Below are positions 24,986 through 35,654 of a stretch of 64,000 nucleotides of DNA, piece after piece (the first letter of the stretch is position 1; each line of letters starts with the position of its first letter). The notes under the pieces are model-generated. The model had not been told where the DNA came from. It ran no database searches and saw only the letters and a program-made list of their open reading frames with translations. Made by a program: the position numbers and the translations under genes. Source of the stretch: Vibrio gangliei (GTDB lineage Bacteria; Pseudomonadota; Gammaproteobacteria; Enterobacterales; Vibrionaceae); NCBI RefSeq assembly GCF_026001925.1, contig NZ_AP021869.1, positions 2,480,001 to 2,544,000 of the forward strand, given 5' to 3'.

Positions 24986-25169
24986 TTATTGCTACCTATC
25001 ATATCACTGTCGCTACAGCATGAAAGTAACAATCCTTAGGCAAGCGATAAATTCATGCCATGATCTTCCCTGCTGAGTCATTTATACTTAGTAATAATTA
25101 GCTTCGTATATGCACTGCGAAGCATAATCACGAACCGGACGCCATACATTCATCAACACTGGATTTTTC

Positions 25170-25934
25170 ATGATAGACAGTCACGCTCACATTTATGCCG
25201 AAGAATTTGAACACGACCGCGACGAGGTGGTACAACGCGCTCAAGAGGTGGGTATTTCAAAGATCTTATTGCCCAATATTGACTTGAATTCGATTGAACC
25301 CATGTTGGCGACAGAAGCGCGCTATCCCGATGTTTGCCATTCGATGATGGGTCTACATCCTTGCTATGTGAATGCCGACATAGAACAAGACTTAGCCACG
25401 ATAAAATCTTGGTTTAGCCAACATAATTTTATCGCCGTTGGTGAAATCGGTATTGATTTGTATTGGGATAAAACCTACCAATCCGAGCAAGAGTATGCCT
25501 TTCGTACCCAACTTCAATGGGCCAAAGAGTTCAATTTACCCGTGGTCATTCATACTCGCGACTCCATTGAGCAAACGCTCGATATTTTATCGCAAGAGCA
25601 AGATGGCTCGTTAACCGGCGTCTTCCACTGTTTTGGTGGCACCGTTGAAGAAGCAAAAGCAATTAACCAGCTTGGCTTCCATTTAGGCATTGGAGGAGTA
25701 TCGACTTTCAAAAATGGCGGCATGGATAAAGTTATTCCAGAGCTGGATTTGAATTATGTGATTCTTGAAACTGATTGCCCTTATCTGGCCCCAACACCTC
25801 ACCGAGGCAAACGAAATGAGCCTTCTTTTATGCAACTGGTCGCACAGAAGATTGCCGACTTAAAAGAAGTGCCTCTATCCACTATCACCGAGCTTACAGA
25901 CCATAATACCAAAGCATTATTCCGTTTAGCTTAA
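25170..25934 (+). CDS. tatD: TatD-family metal-dependent deoxyribonuclease
   Basis: This 254-residue TIM-barrel hydrolase has metal ligands in DSHAHI (residues 3-8), GEIGIDLYWD (about 91-100), VIHTRDS, FHCFGG and the terminal Asp in LETDCPYLAP. TatD enzymes are 3'-5' exonucleases linked to DNA repair and DNA fragmentation. In E. coli tatD follows tatC on the same strand; here it faces tatABC from the other side and shares a terminator with them, so the name rests on position plus family; YcfH/YjjV paralogues are the alternative. Confidence 0.85.
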   Translation: MIDSHAHIYAEEFEHDRDEVVQRAQEVGISKILLPNIDLNSIEPMLATEARYPDVCHSMMGLHPCYVNADIEQDLATIKSWFSQHNFIAVGEIGIDLYWDKTYQSEQEYAFRTQLQWAKEFNLPVVIHTRDSIEQTLDILSQEQDGSLTGVFHCFGGTVEEAKAINQLGFHLGIGGVSTFKNGGMDKVIPELDLNYVILETDCPYLAPTPHRGKRNEPSFMQLVAQKIADLKEVPLSTITELTDHNTKALFRLA

Positions 25935-25950
25935 ACATCTAAACCGCTTG

Positions 25951-25964
25951 GTTTCACATGAAAC
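25951..25964. promoter_or_regulatory. Degenerate parS-like site
   Basis: GTTTCACATGAAAC differs from the parS core GTTTCACGTGAAAC by one base in the central CG step. It lies between tatD and the shared terminator. Function doubtful. Confidence 0.3.
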
Positions 25965-25967
25965 AAA

Positions 25968-25998
25968 AACGCCGCCTTAAATCGATTAAGGCGGCGTT
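25968..25998. terminator. Bidirectional terminator between tatD and tatC
   Basis: Perfect 13-bp stem AACGCCGCCTTAA / TTAAGGCGGCGTT with loop ATCGA and T/A runs on both sides. Confidence 0.92.
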
Positions 25999-26021
25999 TT
26001 ATATAAAAAATGTGTGAGGAA

Positions 26022-26777
26022 TTACGCTTGCTCGTGGTCTTGCTCTTCTTCTTCCCCTCGTTTGGTATAAAAACGTGAGAAGAACAAACCAATCTCAAAC
26101 AAAATACACATAGGCACAGCCAGTAAAGTTTGCGATACCATATCCGGCGGGGTTAATAACATCCCCACCACAAATGCAATCACAATTATATAAGGGCGCT
26201 TTTGAGCTAAAGACTTCGCATCAGTGGCACCCGTCCAACATAGCAATATGATCGCCACGGGCACTTCAAACGCGATACCAAATGCCATAAACAGCGACAA
26301 TACAAAATCGAGGTAGCTGGAAATATCGGTTGCAAACTGCACCCCACCAAGTGAGATTGCGGTGAAGAAACCAAAAATAAGTGGGAAAACCACAAAATAG
26401 GCAAACGCCACACCACAATAAAACAACAATGAACTTGAAAAAAGTAAAGGTGCAATTAAACGGCGTTCATGCTTATACAAACCCGGCGCAACAAAAGCCC
26501 AAATTTGATACAGAACTAATGGCACCGCAACAAACACCGAAGCCACTAAAGTGAGTTTTAATGGGGTAAAGAAAGGTGAAGCGACATCCGTTGCAATCAT
26601 ACTCGCGCCTTCAGGCAAACGATCGATTAATGGCGCAGACACAAATTCGTAGATATCACTGGAAAACCAAACTAAGCAGACAAAAACCACTAAAACCGAC
26701 ACAATCGCTTTTAAGATTCGATTTCGCAACTCAATAAGATGGCTGATAAGTGGTTGAGTTTCTTCTTGGGTGGACAT
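26022..26777 (-). CDS. tatC: Twin-arginine translocase subunit TatC
   Basis: This 251-residue membrane protein has six predicted helices and the TatC N-terminal block [13 protein letters not shown] that binds the twin-arginine signal, plus the [12 protein letters not shown] segment in the first cytoplasmic loop. With TatA and TatB it exports folded proteins across the inner membrane. ATG 26777 (MSTQEETQP) is preferred to the in-frame ATG 26798. Last gene of ubiE-ubiJ-ubiB-tatABC. Confidence 0.97.
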   Translation of the reverse strand: MSTQEETQPLISHLIELRNRILKAIVSVLVVFVCLVWFSSDIYEFVSAPLIDRLPEGASMIATDVASPFFTPLKLTLVASVFVAVPLVLYQIWAFVAPGLYKHERRLIAPLLFSSSLLFYCGVAFAYFVVFPLIFGFFTAISLGGVQFATDISSYLDFVLSLFMAFGIAFEVPVAIILLCWTGATDAKSLAQKRPYIIVIAFVVGMLLTPPDMVSQTLLAVPMCILFEIGLFFSRFYTKRGEEEEQDHEQA

Positions 26778-26844
26778 GGAAACCTCTTGGTCACACAAGG
26801 CTCATTAACCACTTTCGTTGCTAATGAGCCATCAATAACAGGAG

Positions 26845-27285
26845 CTAGGCTTTATTATCGGTTGATGATTGTGCCGGCTGCGACTCCGAATCATCTTTCA
26901 TGATGTGGTTTTCATCGGGTAAGAGTTCGTCTTGAGTTGTCGCAGAAGGCGCTTGCTCATCACTATCCGCCGATGAACTGGAAGAGGTTTCTTTCGCATA
27001 GGGACGCTGTACATCTTGCGCCGCTTTTTTCAGCTCTTCGATTGAAGATTGCAATTCTGGAGACAAATCTTTCATCCCCATTTGTTCTGCTTTACGCAAA
27101 TTATCTTGCAGTTCTTGAATCTTAAGCTCTTGCGATAATTCTTCTTTGACATTATTTGCCATCGTTTTCGCTGTGCGCACAAACTTACTCACGCTACGAA
27201 TCGCGACCGGCAAACGCTCTGGCCCAAGAACCACCAGCGCCACGACCGATATTAATACCAGCTCCCAAAAACCGATATCAAACAC
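26845..27285 (-). CDS. tatB: Twin-arginine translocase subunit TatB
   Basis: This 146-residue protein has one N-terminal TM helix with the diagnostic [25 protein letters not shown] region, an amphipathic helix, and an acidic/Ser-rich C-terminal tail. The start codon is GTG (complement of 27283-27285), only 3 bp after the tatA stop, implying translational coupling. TatB and TatC form the signal-peptide receptor. Confidence 0.95.
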   Translation of the reverse strand: MFDIGFWELVLISVVALVVLGPERLPVAIRSVSKFVRTAKTMANNVKEELSQELKIQELQDNLRKAEQMGMKDLSPELQSSIEELKKAAQDVQRPYAKETSSSSSADSDEQAPSATTQDELLPDENHIMKDDSESQPAQSSTDNKA

Positions 27286-27288
27286 CGA

Positions 27289-27552
27289 TTAGCCCTGCTC
27301 TTTTTCTTTTTTCGCGTCAGTTTCTACGCTTGAGTCAACTTTGTTTTGATCAATCGATTTTGCTTCAAAATCGGCATCTTTCGCTGCTGTTTTTTGTGCT
27401 GCATCTTTTTTATCACCATCATTCATGGCTTCTTTAAAGCCTTTTACTGCAGAGCCTAGATCGCCACCAATACCACGTAATTTTTTAGTACCAAATAACA
27501 ATACAACGATAACTGCGATGATCAAAAGTTGCCAAATACTGATTCCGCCCAT
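27289..27552 (-). CDS. tatA: Twin-arginine translocase subunit TatA
   Basis: This 87-residue protein has the TatA TM helix ([18 protein letters not shown]), the hinge [14 protein letters not shown] and an amphipathic helix ([10 protein letters not shown]), then a charged tail. TatA oligomers form the passage for folded substrates. It lies 57 bp downstream of ubiB. Confidence 0.96.
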   Translation of the reverse strand: MGGISIWQLLIIAVIVVLLFGTKKLRGIGGDLGSAVKGFKEAMNDGDKKDAAQKTAAKDADFEAKSIDQNKVDSSVETDAKKEKEQG

Positions 27553-27609
27553 TTGTTTTACCTCGGGTCAAATAAAAAGAAACACATCATAATGTGCAAA
27601 GTTTACGAT

Positions 27610-29253
27610 TTAATTACGGTAAGCTCGCCAACTTGCTAACCAAAAAATGGCGCCAGTCACAGCAAACCCACCAGATAACGGGTGATGCCAATCGGTCGTA
27701 CTCAATTGTAATATCGCTGAGCATACGATTAATGTTGCGCCAATGCCAAATAAAAACTTACCGGTTGTCTGTTTTCGTTTGCTTGCCGAATATAGGGCAA
27801 AGTAACGTGCTACATTTTGATCTAAGTCACGACCTCGCTTCAAAGTCTCATACAGTAACTCAGGTAGCTCAGGGAGCTTTTCCGCCCACAACGGCGCTTT
27901 ATCTTTCACTGCATTCAATACTGCTTTGGGGCCAACCTGCTCCATCATCCAATTTTCTAAAAACGGCTTGGCGGTTTGCCATAAATCCAATTGAGGATAC
28001 AACTGACGACCGAGCCCTTCGATATACAACAATGTCTTCTGCAACAGAACCAGCTGAGGCTGAACTTCCATATTAAAACGACGTGCGGTATTGAATAAGT
28101 TTAGCAGCACATGACCAAAGGAGATTTCACACAAAGGCTTGGCAAAAATCGGCTCACATACTGTGCGAATCGCCGCTTCAAAATCAATAATATTGGTGTC
28201 TGCGGGTACCCAACCAGAATCAACATGCAATTCAGCCACACGACGATAATCACGATTAAAAAAGGCTAAGAAATTCTCGGCTAAATAGCGTTTATCTTCG
28301 CTATTTAAGGTCCCAACGATACCGCAGTCTAAACCAATCCATAGTGGGTCTTCAGGTGTATCCCAAGAAACAAACACGTTACCAGGATGCATATCTGCAT
28401 GGAAAAAACTGTCTCGAAATACTTGAGTAAAGAAAACACTGACACCTTTCTCCGCTAAGCGTTTCATATTGGTGCCATTTTTCGCTAATGCTTCAAGATC
28501 AGAGACTTGGATACCATAAATACGCTCCGACACCATGAGGTGCTCTGAACAAAAATCCATGTACACATCTGGAACATATAAGTCTTTACTGTCGATAAAA
28601 TTACGACGCAATTGCAGCGCATTCGCCGCCTCCATGCGTAAATCCAATTCGCTTAATAAGGTGCGCTCGTATTCTTTTACCACTTCTACTGGCTTTAACC
28701 TACGAGCATCAGGCATAAAACGTGCCACAATATGAGCAAGGCGATACATCAGCCTCAAATCCGCCTCTATTATAGGGCGGATATCAGGACGAATAACTTT
28801 AAGAACGACCTCCTGGCCAGTCGATTTAATTTTTGCGGTATGCACTTGAGCAATGGAAGCCGAAGCGAGAGGATCGATATCAAATTCATCAAACCATTGT
28901 TCTATCGGCCCACCTAAAGATTTTTCGATTTGTTTTTGAGCACGCGCACCATCAAAAGGCAGGACTTTATCTTGTAATAAGGCAAGAGGATCGGCGATAT
29001 AGTCAGGAAACAAATCACGGCGAGTTGACATCATTTGCCCAAACTTAATCCAAACGGGACCAAGTTCTTGTAATGCTAAACGTAATCGTTCACCAACCGG
29101 TTTATCCTGGTGCTTTTTACGAATCCAAAATAAACTTTTTACCCCTATACGTGGAAGTTTCGTTAGTTGGTGGTGGGGTAATAATTCTTCTAACCCGTAT
29201 TCTAGTTGGATTTGAATAATTCGATATAAACGCTTCAACTCACGAAATGTCAT
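27610..29253 (-). CDS. ubiB: Ubiquinone biosynthesis atypical kinase/ATPase UbiB
   Basis: This 547-residue protein of the ABC1/ADCK/UbiB family carries the KxGQ motif ([13 protein letters not shown]), the Ala-rich loop ASASIAQVH and conserved kinase residues ([19 protein letters not shown]), and ends in one or two TM helices. It supports the ubiquinone complex, probably by ATP-driven access to lipid intermediates. Its ATG overlaps the ubiJ stop by 4 bp (ATGA). Confidence 0.96.
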   Translation of the reverse strand: MTFRELKRLYRIIQIQLEYGLEELLPHHQLTKLPRIGVKSLFWIRKKHQDKPVGERLRLALQELGPVWIKFGQMMSTRRDLFPDYIADPLALLQDKVLPFDGARAQKQIEKSLGGPIEQWFDEFDIDPLASASIAQVHTAKIKSTGQEVVLKVIRPDIRPIIEADLRLMYRLAHIVARFMPDARRLKPVEVVKEYERTLLSELDLRMEAANALQLRRNFIDSKDLYVPDVYMDFCSEHLMVSERIYGIQVSDLEALAKNGTNMKRLAEKGVSVFFTQVFRDSFFHADMHPGNVFVSWDTPEDPLWIGLDCGIVGTLNSEDKRYLAENFLAFFNRDYRRVAELHVDSGWVPADTNIIDFEAAIRTVCEPIFAKPLCEISFGHVLLNLFNTARRFNMEVQPQLVLLQKTLLYIEGLGRQLYPQLDLWQTAKPFLENWMMEQVGPKAVLNAVKDKAPLWAEKLPELPELLYETLKRGRDLDQNVARYFALYSASKRKQTTGKFLFGIGATLIVCSAILQLSTTDWHHPLSGGFAVTGAIFWLASWRAYRN

Positions 29254-29855
29254 GCTTTCTCCATTAAGCGTGCAATACGTTGCTCCAACACACCAGCCTT
29301 ACCAGAAACCTCATCCACTTGGTCACAAAAATGGGCTATTTCAAGCGGATTAGGGGCAACTTTCCATTCTTCTATCAGTACCGTCGACAATTTTCTCTGT
29401 TGTCGTTCAGCACTGGATTTTAGCCATTTCATCTGCCCTTTTACGCCTTGGACGACGGTATGAGCAAGCACGTCTCCGATCAGGCGAGAAAGCCACTCTT
29501 CCGGATCTGGCTTGATAGCGGTCATGAGTTGCGAAAACTTTTGTGCCAATTGAATATCACCATCCAAAACCAGCTTATCTTGTTTGATTAATTTGGTGAT
29601 GTTGGCATGGTCTTTAAGTTCAGGCAAAACAGAAAGCTTAAGGCTTAAATAGCAATCTGGCTCAGCCTCATAATGACTGAGCACATCAATTTGGTGACTA
29701 AACACAAACACGAGACGACGGTCGAACTCTTGTATGTGCACAACAATGACTTTGCCCTTTAGGCGAGCGACTTGCTGTTGATGGGTCGGAGAGTCTGCAA
29801 TCAAACGATTTAATGTGGTTTCAATCGCTCCTGTTACCAATGGCTCAAATGGCAT
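29250..29855 (-). CDS. ubiJ: Ubiquinone biosynthesis accessory factor UbiJ
   Basis: This 201-residue protein has an SCP2-like lipid-binding domain (about residues 10-115; [14 protein letters not shown]) and a C-terminal helical region that binds UbiK in E. coli. It lies between ubiE and ubiB in the conserved order, overlapping ubiB by 4 bp. Confidence 0.92.
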   Translation of the reverse strand: MPFEPLVTGAIETTLNRLIADSPTHQQQVARLKGKVIVVHIQEFDRRLVFVFSHQIDVLSHYEAEPDCYLSLKLSVLPELKDHANITKLIKQDKLVLDGDIQLAQKFSQLMTAIKPDPEEWLSRLIGDVLAHTVVQGVKGQMKWLKSSAERQQRKLSTVLIEEWKVAPNPLEIAHFCDQVDEVSGKAGVLEQRIARLMEKA

Positions 29856-29864
29856 ACGACGTCC

Positions 29865-30647
29865 TTAAAACTTATATCCACGGTGCAGCGCAACAATGCC
29901 ACCAGTTAAGTCAAAGTATTTCGTTTGCTCAAAGCCAGCCTCTTCCATCATAGCCTTCAATGTCTCTTGATCGGGATGCATGCGGATAGACTCGGCAAGA
30001 TAACGGTAACTATCGGCATCATTCGCCACCAATTCACCAATACGCGGCAATAAATGGAAAGAATACGCATCATAAATTTTCGATAATGCTTCAAATTTTG
30101 GCTTAGAAAACTCAAGCACCAATAAACGACCGCCAGGCTTCAACACACGAAACATTGAACGTAAGGCTTTGTCTTTATCCGTTACATTACGCAGGCCAAA
30201 ACTGATGGTAATGCAGTCAAAATAATCATCTGGGAACGGTAATTCTTCCGCATTCGCTTGTACATAATGCACGTTACCCACGATACCGATATCACGTAGC
30301 TTATCGCGCCCCACTTTAAGCATTGAGTTATTGATATCAGCGAGAATCACTTCACCTGAATCACCAACAATGCGAGAAAATTTTGCTGTTAAGTCACCAG
30401 TACCACCAGCTAAATCCAATACTTTTTGACCAGGACGAACACCACTGCAATCAATAGTAAAGCGCTTCCATAAACGATGAATTCCGCCTGACATCAAGTC
30501 ATTCATGATGTCGTATTTAGCGGCAACGGAATGAAACACTTCAGCGACTTTTTCAACTTTCTGCTCTTTTGCCACGGTTGAAAACCCAAAATGGGTCGTT
30601 TCATCTTGTGATTTAGAGTGGTCTGCTTGTATTTGCTTATCCGTCAT
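29865..30647 (-). CDS. ubiE: Ubiquinone/menaquinone C-methyltransferase UbiE
   Basis: This 260-residue SAM-dependent methyltransferase has motif [16 protein letters not shown] and the family signatures [26 protein letters not shown] and the C-terminal [12 protein letters not shown]. It methylates the ring of both ubiquinone and menaquinone intermediates. Two in-frame ATGs (30656 and 30647) are possible; I chose the second because GGAAAAG precedes it, with low certainty. 9 bp separate it from ubiJ. Confidence 0.96.
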   Translation of the reverse strand: MTDKQIQADHSKSQDETTHFGFSTVAKEQKVEKVAEVFHSVAAKYDIMNDLMSGGIHRLWKRFTIDCSGVRPGQKVLDLAGGTGDLTAKFSRIVGDSGEVILADINNSMLKVGRDKLRDIGIVGNVHYVQANAEELPFPDDYFDCITISFGLRNVTDKDKALRSMFRVLKPGGRLLVLEFSKPKFEALSKIYDAYSFHLLPRIGELVANDADSYRYLAESIRMHPDQETLKAMMEEAGFEQTKYFDLTGGIVALHRGYKF

Positions 30648-30697
30648 CTTTTCCATTACTCCGACTTGGGCACAGATGTGAGCTCATTTAAATTGGG

Positions 30698-32212
30698 TTA
30701 GTTTACTTTATCCTCAACCGCTTGTCTGTGGTTGTCGAGGTCATTTTGTGCAATTTCAGTGATTTCTTGGCTGATGCCTTTTTTTACTTCCACCCCAAGC
30801 GATTTAAAACTTTCCGCCTGACGGATCAGGTTGCCTCGTCCAGTGCTGAGTTTATTCATCGCGCCTTGGTAGCTCGTTTGCGCTCTTGTTAAGGCTTGCC
30901 CCACATTTTCCATATCATCAACAAATAAACGCATTTTGTCATACAGCTTACTGGCCTTCTCCGCGATCATTTTGGCGTTTTGGTTTTGTCTCTCGTTACG
31001 CCATAAATTATTAATGGTTCGCAAAGCCACCAGCAATGTCGTTGGGCTGACGACGATAATATTCTGTTCCATCGCATCTCGAATTAGGCTCGGATCGCGT
31101 TCAATGGCCAATTGAAAAGCGGGTTCGATAGGAATAAACATCAACACATAATCAAGCGAAGTGATGCCTTTTAAACGATGGTAATCTTTCTGGCTTAATT
31201 GCTTAATATGACTTCGAATTGAAACCAAATGCTCGTTTAACGCTTTTTCTCTCTGGCTATCATTCTCGGCATTAAAGTAACGCTCAAATGCGACTAAAGT
31301 CATTTTCGAATCGACAACCACTTGTTTATTCTCTGGTAAATTGACGATCACATCAGGCTGATAACGTTTACCCGTATCATGATTTAGGCTCACTTGTGTT
31401 TGGTATTCATAGCCTTCACGCAGACCGGAATCTTGCAGCACTTTGGCTAATACCACTTCCCCCCAGTTGCCTTGTTGCTTATTGTCGCCTTTTAGCGCTT
31501 GGGTTAGGTTCACGGCATCTTGCGCCATTTGTTCATTGAGCTTTTGCAGCTGCTTAATTTCGTGCACCAAAGTATGGCGCTCTTTTGATTCAGCATGGTA
31601 GCTGTCGGTCACTTGCTTTTTAAAACCATTGAGCTGCTCTTTTAGCGGGTTAAGCAGATGCTCCAAGCTTTGTTTGTTTTGCTCATCGACACTCTTGACC
31701 TTGGTTTCAAATAATTGATTCGCCAAACGTTCAAACTCCGCCTTGAGCCTCTGCTCTGCTTGTTCGAGTATGGCTAGCTTTTCCTGATTGGCTTGACGTT
31801 GCTGCTCGTGCATTGCATGTTGTTCACGCATTTGCGCTTTTAACTCATGATTCTCAGTAGTGAGTTTCTCATAACGTGTTTTTAATTGGCCATATTCAGT
31901 TTGAATTTGATCGAGATATTTCAACCGTTCATTCGCCGCCATTAACTGCCCATAATGGCTGCGAGCTTCATATTCAGATTTATCACGTTCAATATCCAAC
32001 TCATCCAACTCTTGCTGTAATTGTTGGGCTTTGTCTTGTAACGATTGGATTGTAGCGGCTTGGTGGGTTTGCTCTGCTAATTGGCTCTGTTTTAGCAATT
32101 CGATTTGATGTCGATAACGGTTACTTAGCCATAATTGTGCTCCGATCATCAACACAATGATCGTCATTAGCATTAATACAACCAAATCGCTATGATGGTT
32201 TATCCACTGCAT
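30698..32212 (-). CDS. rmuC: DNA recombination protein RmuC homologue
   Basis: This 504-residue protein has an N-terminal TM helix (VVLMLMTIIVLMIGAQLWLS), a long Gln/Glu-rich coiled coil (about residues 35-190) and the RmuC nuclease-like domain (about 230-460; GNWGEVVLAKVLQDSGLREG, VVVDSKM). RmuC limits DNA inversion at short inverted repeats. It lies just upstream of ubiE as in E. coli. Confidence 0.93.
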   Translation of the reverse strand: MQWINHHSDLVVLMLMTIIVLMIGAQLWLSNRYRHQIELLKQSQLAEQTHQAATIQSLQDKAQQLQQELDELDIERDKSEYEARSHYGQLMAANERLKYLDQIQTEYGQLKTRYEKLTTENHELKAQMREQHAMHEQQRQANQEKLAILEQAEQRLKAEFERLANQLFETKVKSVDEQNKQSLEHLLNPLKEQLNGFKKQVTDSYHAESKERHTLVHEIKQLQKLNEQMAQDAVNLTQALKGDNKQQGNWGEVVLAKVLQDSGLREGYEYQTQVSLNHDTGKRYQPDVIVNLPENKQVVVDSKMTLVAFERYFNAENDSQREKALNEHLVSIRSHIKQLSQKDYHRLKGITSLDYVLMFIPIEPAFQLAIERDPSLIRDAMEQNIIVVSPTTLLVALRTINNLWRNERQNQNAKMIAEKASKLYDKMRLFVDDMENVGQALTRAQTSYQGAMNKLSTGRGNLIRQAESFKSLGVEVKKGISQEITEIAQNDLDNHRQAVEDKVN

Positions 32213-32297
32213 ACATACCCTTTATTTGTTTGCTTTCATTGTTCAAATCATATTGGATACTGGATGAATGTCCAGTCTATAGATAACAAAGGATGTT

Positions 32298-33224
32298 ATG
32301 AGAATGAATTCCGAATCGCATTCTGAACGTAGCGCATTGTTATTTGGCTTAGCTGCAGTCTTACTATGGTCAACCGTCGCTACCGCATTTAAATTAACCT
32401 TACAGCAGTTTTCGCCCATTCAAATGCTGTTCGTGGCAAGTCTCGTTTCTGTTGTCGTACTTTTCATCGTATGTGCTATCCGAGGCTCACTCAGTCAAAT
32501 TACTTCCACCTTTTTCAGTAACCCTTTGTATTTTATTCTGCTTGGTTTGATCAACCCGCTTGGCTATTACCTGATCTTATTCAAGGCCTATGATTTATTG
32601 CCGGCTTCTCAAGCTCAGCCGTTAAATTACAGTTGGGCGATCACACTTGCCCTGATGGCCGCTGTTTTTCTTGGGCAAAAAATTCGCCCTCAAGATTGGT
32701 TTGCATGCTTACTTGGTTATCTTGGCGTCTTAGTCATTGCCACTAAAGGTGATTTATTCGCTTTATCTTTTGATAGCCCGCTTGGGGTTGGGCTCGCCTT
32801 ATTATCAACTTTACTCTGGGCGGGCTATTGGATTTTAAATGCCAAAAATAAGGCTGATCCAATCATAGTCGTTTTACTCGGCTTTTTAGTGTCGCTACCA
32901 TTTTCGGCCACGTTAGCTTGGTATGAAGGATTATCTTGGGCTGGGGTTGATATTCATGGTTGGTTAGCGGTCAGCTATGTGGGTATTTTTGAAATGGGTA
33001 TTACGTTTGTATTGTGGCTAACCGCCCTCAAAAAGACGAGTAATACCGCGAGAGTGAGTAACTTAATCTTTCTCTCTCCCTTTATTTCACTCATCTTATT
33101 GTCGCAAATTATTGGTGAGACGATTTATATCTCAACCATTATTGGTTTGCTATTAATCTTGGGTGGATTAGCCGTGCAGCAGTTAAAATTTAAAACATCG
33201 TCCGTGCGAACAAATACAAATTAA
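32298..33224 (+). CDS. EamA/DMT-superfamily inner-membrane transporter
   Basis: This 308-residue protein has ten predicted TM helices in two repeats of five, with the EamA features LLWSTVATAFK (TM1) and GYLGVLVIATKG (end of first half). DMT proteins export metabolites or amino acids; the substrate cannot be inferred. Two in-frame ATGs (32298 and 32304) share the AAAGGA ribosome site. Convergent with the small gene at 33225-33512, whose stop abuts this one. Confidence 0.87.
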   Translation: MRMNSESHSERSALLFGLAAVLLWSTVATAFKLTLQQFSPIQMLFVASLVSVVVLFIVCAIRGSLSQITSTFFSNPLYFILLGLINPLGYYLILFKAYDLLPASQAQPLNYSWAITLALMAAVFLGQKIRPQDWFACLLGYLGVLVIATKGDLFALSFDSPLGVGLALLSTLLWAGYWILNAKNKADPIIVVLLGFLVSLPFSATLAWYEGLSWAGVDIHGWLAVSYVGIFEMGITFVLWLTALKKTSNTARVSNLIFLSPFISLILLSQIIGETIYISTIIGLLLILGGLAVQQLKFKTSSVRTNTN

Positions 33225-33512
33225 TTATTTTTTATTTTCGATATAACGTTGTAAATCCTCGGCTGAAAGTCCTTGTGCTTTTAATTTTTCAGCCAAAATT
33301 TGCACCTGCTCTGATTTGCGTGAATCTGCAATCACTTGAAATTGATAAATCAGATCTCGTAATAGTTCGAGCGGTACTTGTTTCGCAGCACTGCGGATAC
33401 GTTCTTGACTTTGGTTGCCAAGTTCGGTCAGCAATTTTCCATACATGACTTTCTCTGGGCTTTCGTCCAGTTGCTCTAAAATTCGAGCCATTTCATAAGT
33501 AGTCAATGACAT
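33225..33512 (-). CDS. Small conserved-looking protein of unknown function
   Basis: I do not recognise this 95-residue protein. From ATG 33512 it reads MSLTTYEMARILEQLDESP, mostly charged helices, ending LKAQGLSAEDLQRYIENKK, a short helix-turn-helix-like tail with the look of a nucleoid- or regulator-associated small protein. The frame is open to 33623, but the extension covers the promoter side of pepP. It has no signal peptide or TM helix. The parS site at 33666 lies between it and pepP. Confidence 0.65.
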   Translation of the reverse strand: MSLTTYEMARILEQLDESPEKVMYGKLLTELGNQSQERIRSAAKQVPLELLRDLIYQFQVIADSRKSEQVQILAEKLKAQGLSAEDLQRYIENKK

Positions 33513-33665
33513 AAATAAATATAGGTTCCAATTATTTTTAATAACGAGTAGTTGAGAATATTCACTACCGGAAATGAGTGATAAATATACGCCTGAAATC
33601 CAATTTATAAAACCAAAATTCACATTTAATGGATTTTATCTTCGCGTATCCCCACCACAAACAAA

Positions 33666-33681
33666 AGTTTCACGTGAAACC
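33666..33681. promoter_or_regulatory. parS: parS site 1 (ParB binding, chromosome partitioning)
   Basis: AGTTTCACGTGAAACC contains the perfect 14-bp palindrome GTTTCACGTGAAAC (33667-33680), the parS core used by ParB in most bacteria. Intergenic, upstream of pepP. Confidence 0.9.
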
Positions 33682-33801
33682 TGTTTATTGTCTTTTTACT
33701 CCTATCGAATTACAACCCGGCTTTCGAGTGATATTATCTACTCAATTCTCGACATTAGGACATGCCTGATCAGTACGAGTATATCAATAAGGATGATTCA
33801 G

Positions 33802-35583
33802 ATGCAGAAAGACATTTCACAACGCGTGCAACAGATTCGCGACTGGTTGGTACAACACAATTGCGATGCTTTTATTATTCCTCATGAAGATGAATTTCTT
33901 GGTGAGTACATCCCAGAACACAATGAACGCCTAGCTTGGGTAACAGGTTTTGCCGGATCTGCGGGGGCTGCTGTTATTACGAAAGATCAAGCGGCCATGT
34001 TTGTCGATGGGCGCTACACGGTACAAGTGACGAAACAAGTCCCAAGTGAGATTTTTAGCTACCATCATCTCATTCAAGAACCGCCGCTTGAATGGATTCG
34101 AAAGAATTTATCAGTAGGTAGTCAATTAGCCATTGATACACGCATGCATTCAGCCACATGGTTTGAGTCAGCACAACAAAAATTGGCTGGTTTGATCACG
34201 ATCGCGACGATCGAAGAGAATCCAATTGATCAACTATGGCAATATCGTCCACAAACCGTTGAGTCACCCATTCGTTTAATGCCGCTTGAAGTCGTTGGTC
34301 AATCTTCTCAAGACAAACGTGCTGAAATTGCAGCATTAATTCGTGAAAAAAATGCAGATGCAGCCTTGCTAACGCAAATCGATTCTATCTGTTGGTTGCT
34401 CAATATGCGTGGTTTAGATGTACCTCGCCTGCCTGCTGTTCTTTGCCATGCTATTTTACACCAAGATGCTAGTGTTGATCTCTTCTTGAATCCAAATCGA
34501 ATTCCGAGCGATTTTGAGCAGCATGTCGGTACCGATGTACGTGTGCAAGATAGTCAGTTACTCGCACAGGCGTTACAGTCATTACACTGCAAAAAAGTAT
34601 TGGTCGATCCTAATTCGAGTAATGCTTGGTTTAGCCAAAAATTAAATGAAGCTGGTGCCGCGATTATCGCAACTAGTGATCCCTGCCTATTACCAAAGGC
34701 AGCCAAAAACTCGGTAGAGGCACAAGGAATGATCAACTGTCATGTTCGAGATGGTGCTGCGATGGCGAAATTTTTGTGCTGGATCGATGAAGAAGTGGCA
34801 GCTGGCCGCTTGCATGATGAAGATGTACTTGCTTCTACTCTGCATGATTTCCGCAAAGAAGATCCTAGTTTAGCGGATCTGAGCTTTGATACTATTTCTG
34901 CGGCAGGTAGCAACGCAGCAATGTGTCACTATAATCATGCTGACCAAGCCGAGTTCGGTCGATTACAACTCAATACTTTGTATCTTGTTGATTCAGGTGG
35001 TCAGTATTTAGATGGTACAACCGATATAACTCGTACTGTTGCAATTGGCGAACCTAGCGCCTTTATGAAAAAGCAATTTACTCTGGTGTTAAAAGGCCAT
35101 ATCGCTCTTGCCAACGCCCGATTCCCAACAGGCACAACCGGTAGTCAGCTTGATGTTTTGGCACGTCAATACCTGTGGGCTGAAGGCTATAATTATGACC
35201 ATGGTACAGGTCATGGTGTTGGACACTTCCTCAGTGTTCATGAAGGTCCACAAAGAATTTCACCAGCATACAATGGTGTGGCACTACAACCTGGTATGGT
35301 TCTGTCCAATGAACCAGGTTATTATCGTGCCAATGAATTTGGTATTCGTATCGAAAACTTGGAGCTGGTCACTGAAAAATCGACTCAAGGTGATTTCCCT
35401 GTCCTTAGTTTTGAATCGTTAACCCGCTGTCCAATCGATGTTCGTGCGGTTGATACTGCCTTATTAACCGAACCAGAAAAACAGTGGCTCAATGATTATC
35501 ATCAAAAGGTTTGGAACGATATCAGCCCATTAGTGGAAGGTAATGTTCGAGCTTGGCTTCAACAAGCAACTCAAGCCATATAG
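33802..35583 (+). CDS. Xaa-Pro aminopeptidase (M24B, aminopeptidase P-like)
   Basis: This 593-residue protein has two creatinase-like N-terminal domains and a C-terminal pita-bread metallopeptidase domain. Metal ligands are visible in YLVDSGGQYLDGTTDITRT, HGTGHGVGHFLSVHEGP and NEPGYY...GIRIEN. It removes the N-terminal residue from X-Pro peptides. The frame extends to 33574 through parS, but AAGG precedes ATG 33802 at proper spacing and MQKDISQRVQQIR starts the conserved domain. The long form is distinct from the ~440-residue PepP of the ubi locus. Confidence 0.92.
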   Translation: MQKDISQRVQQIRDWLVQHNCDAFIIPHEDEFLGEYIPEHNERLAWVTGFAGSAGAAVITKDQAAMFVDGRYTVQVTKQVPSEIFSYHHLIQEPPLEWIRKNLSVGSQLAIDTRMHSATWFESAQQKLAGLITIATIEENPIDQLWQYRPQTVESPIRLMPLEVVGQSSQDKRAEIAALIREKNADAALLTQIDSICWLLNMRGLDVPRLPAVLCHAILHQDASVDLFLNPNRIPSDFEQHVGTDVRVQDSQLLAQALQSLHCKKVLVDPNSSNAWFSQKLNEAGAAIIATSDPCLLPKAAKNSVEAQGMINCHVRDGAAMAKFLCWIDEEVAAGRLHDEDVLASTLHDFRKEDPSLADLSFDTISAAGSNAAMCHYNHADQAEFGRLQLNTLYLVDSGGQYLDGTTDITRTVAIGEPSAFMKKQFTLVLKGHIALANARFPTGTTGSQLDVLARQYLWAEGYNYDHGTGHGVGHFLSVHEGPQRISPAYNGVALQPGMVLSNEPGYYRANEFGIRIENLELVTEKSTQGDFPVLSFESLTRCPIDVRAVDTALLTEPEKQWLNDYHQKVWNDISPLVEGNVRAWLQQATQAI

Positions 35584-35612
35584 TAAGTGCATACCAGCTA
35601 AGAACTAACAGA

Positions 35613-35642
35613 AAAGCCCGCCCAATTTCTTGAGCGGGCTTT
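35613..35642. terminator. Bidirectional terminator between pepP-like gene and thiH
   Basis: AAAGCCCGC / GCGGGCTTT stem with a 12-base loop, T-rich on both sides. Confidence 0.87.
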
Positions 35643-35654
35643 GTTTTACCCATG

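Noticed and set aside
27594..28076. 160-residue plus-strand frame inside ubiB
   Set aside because: Antisense shadow; the real gene on the other strand is unambiguous.
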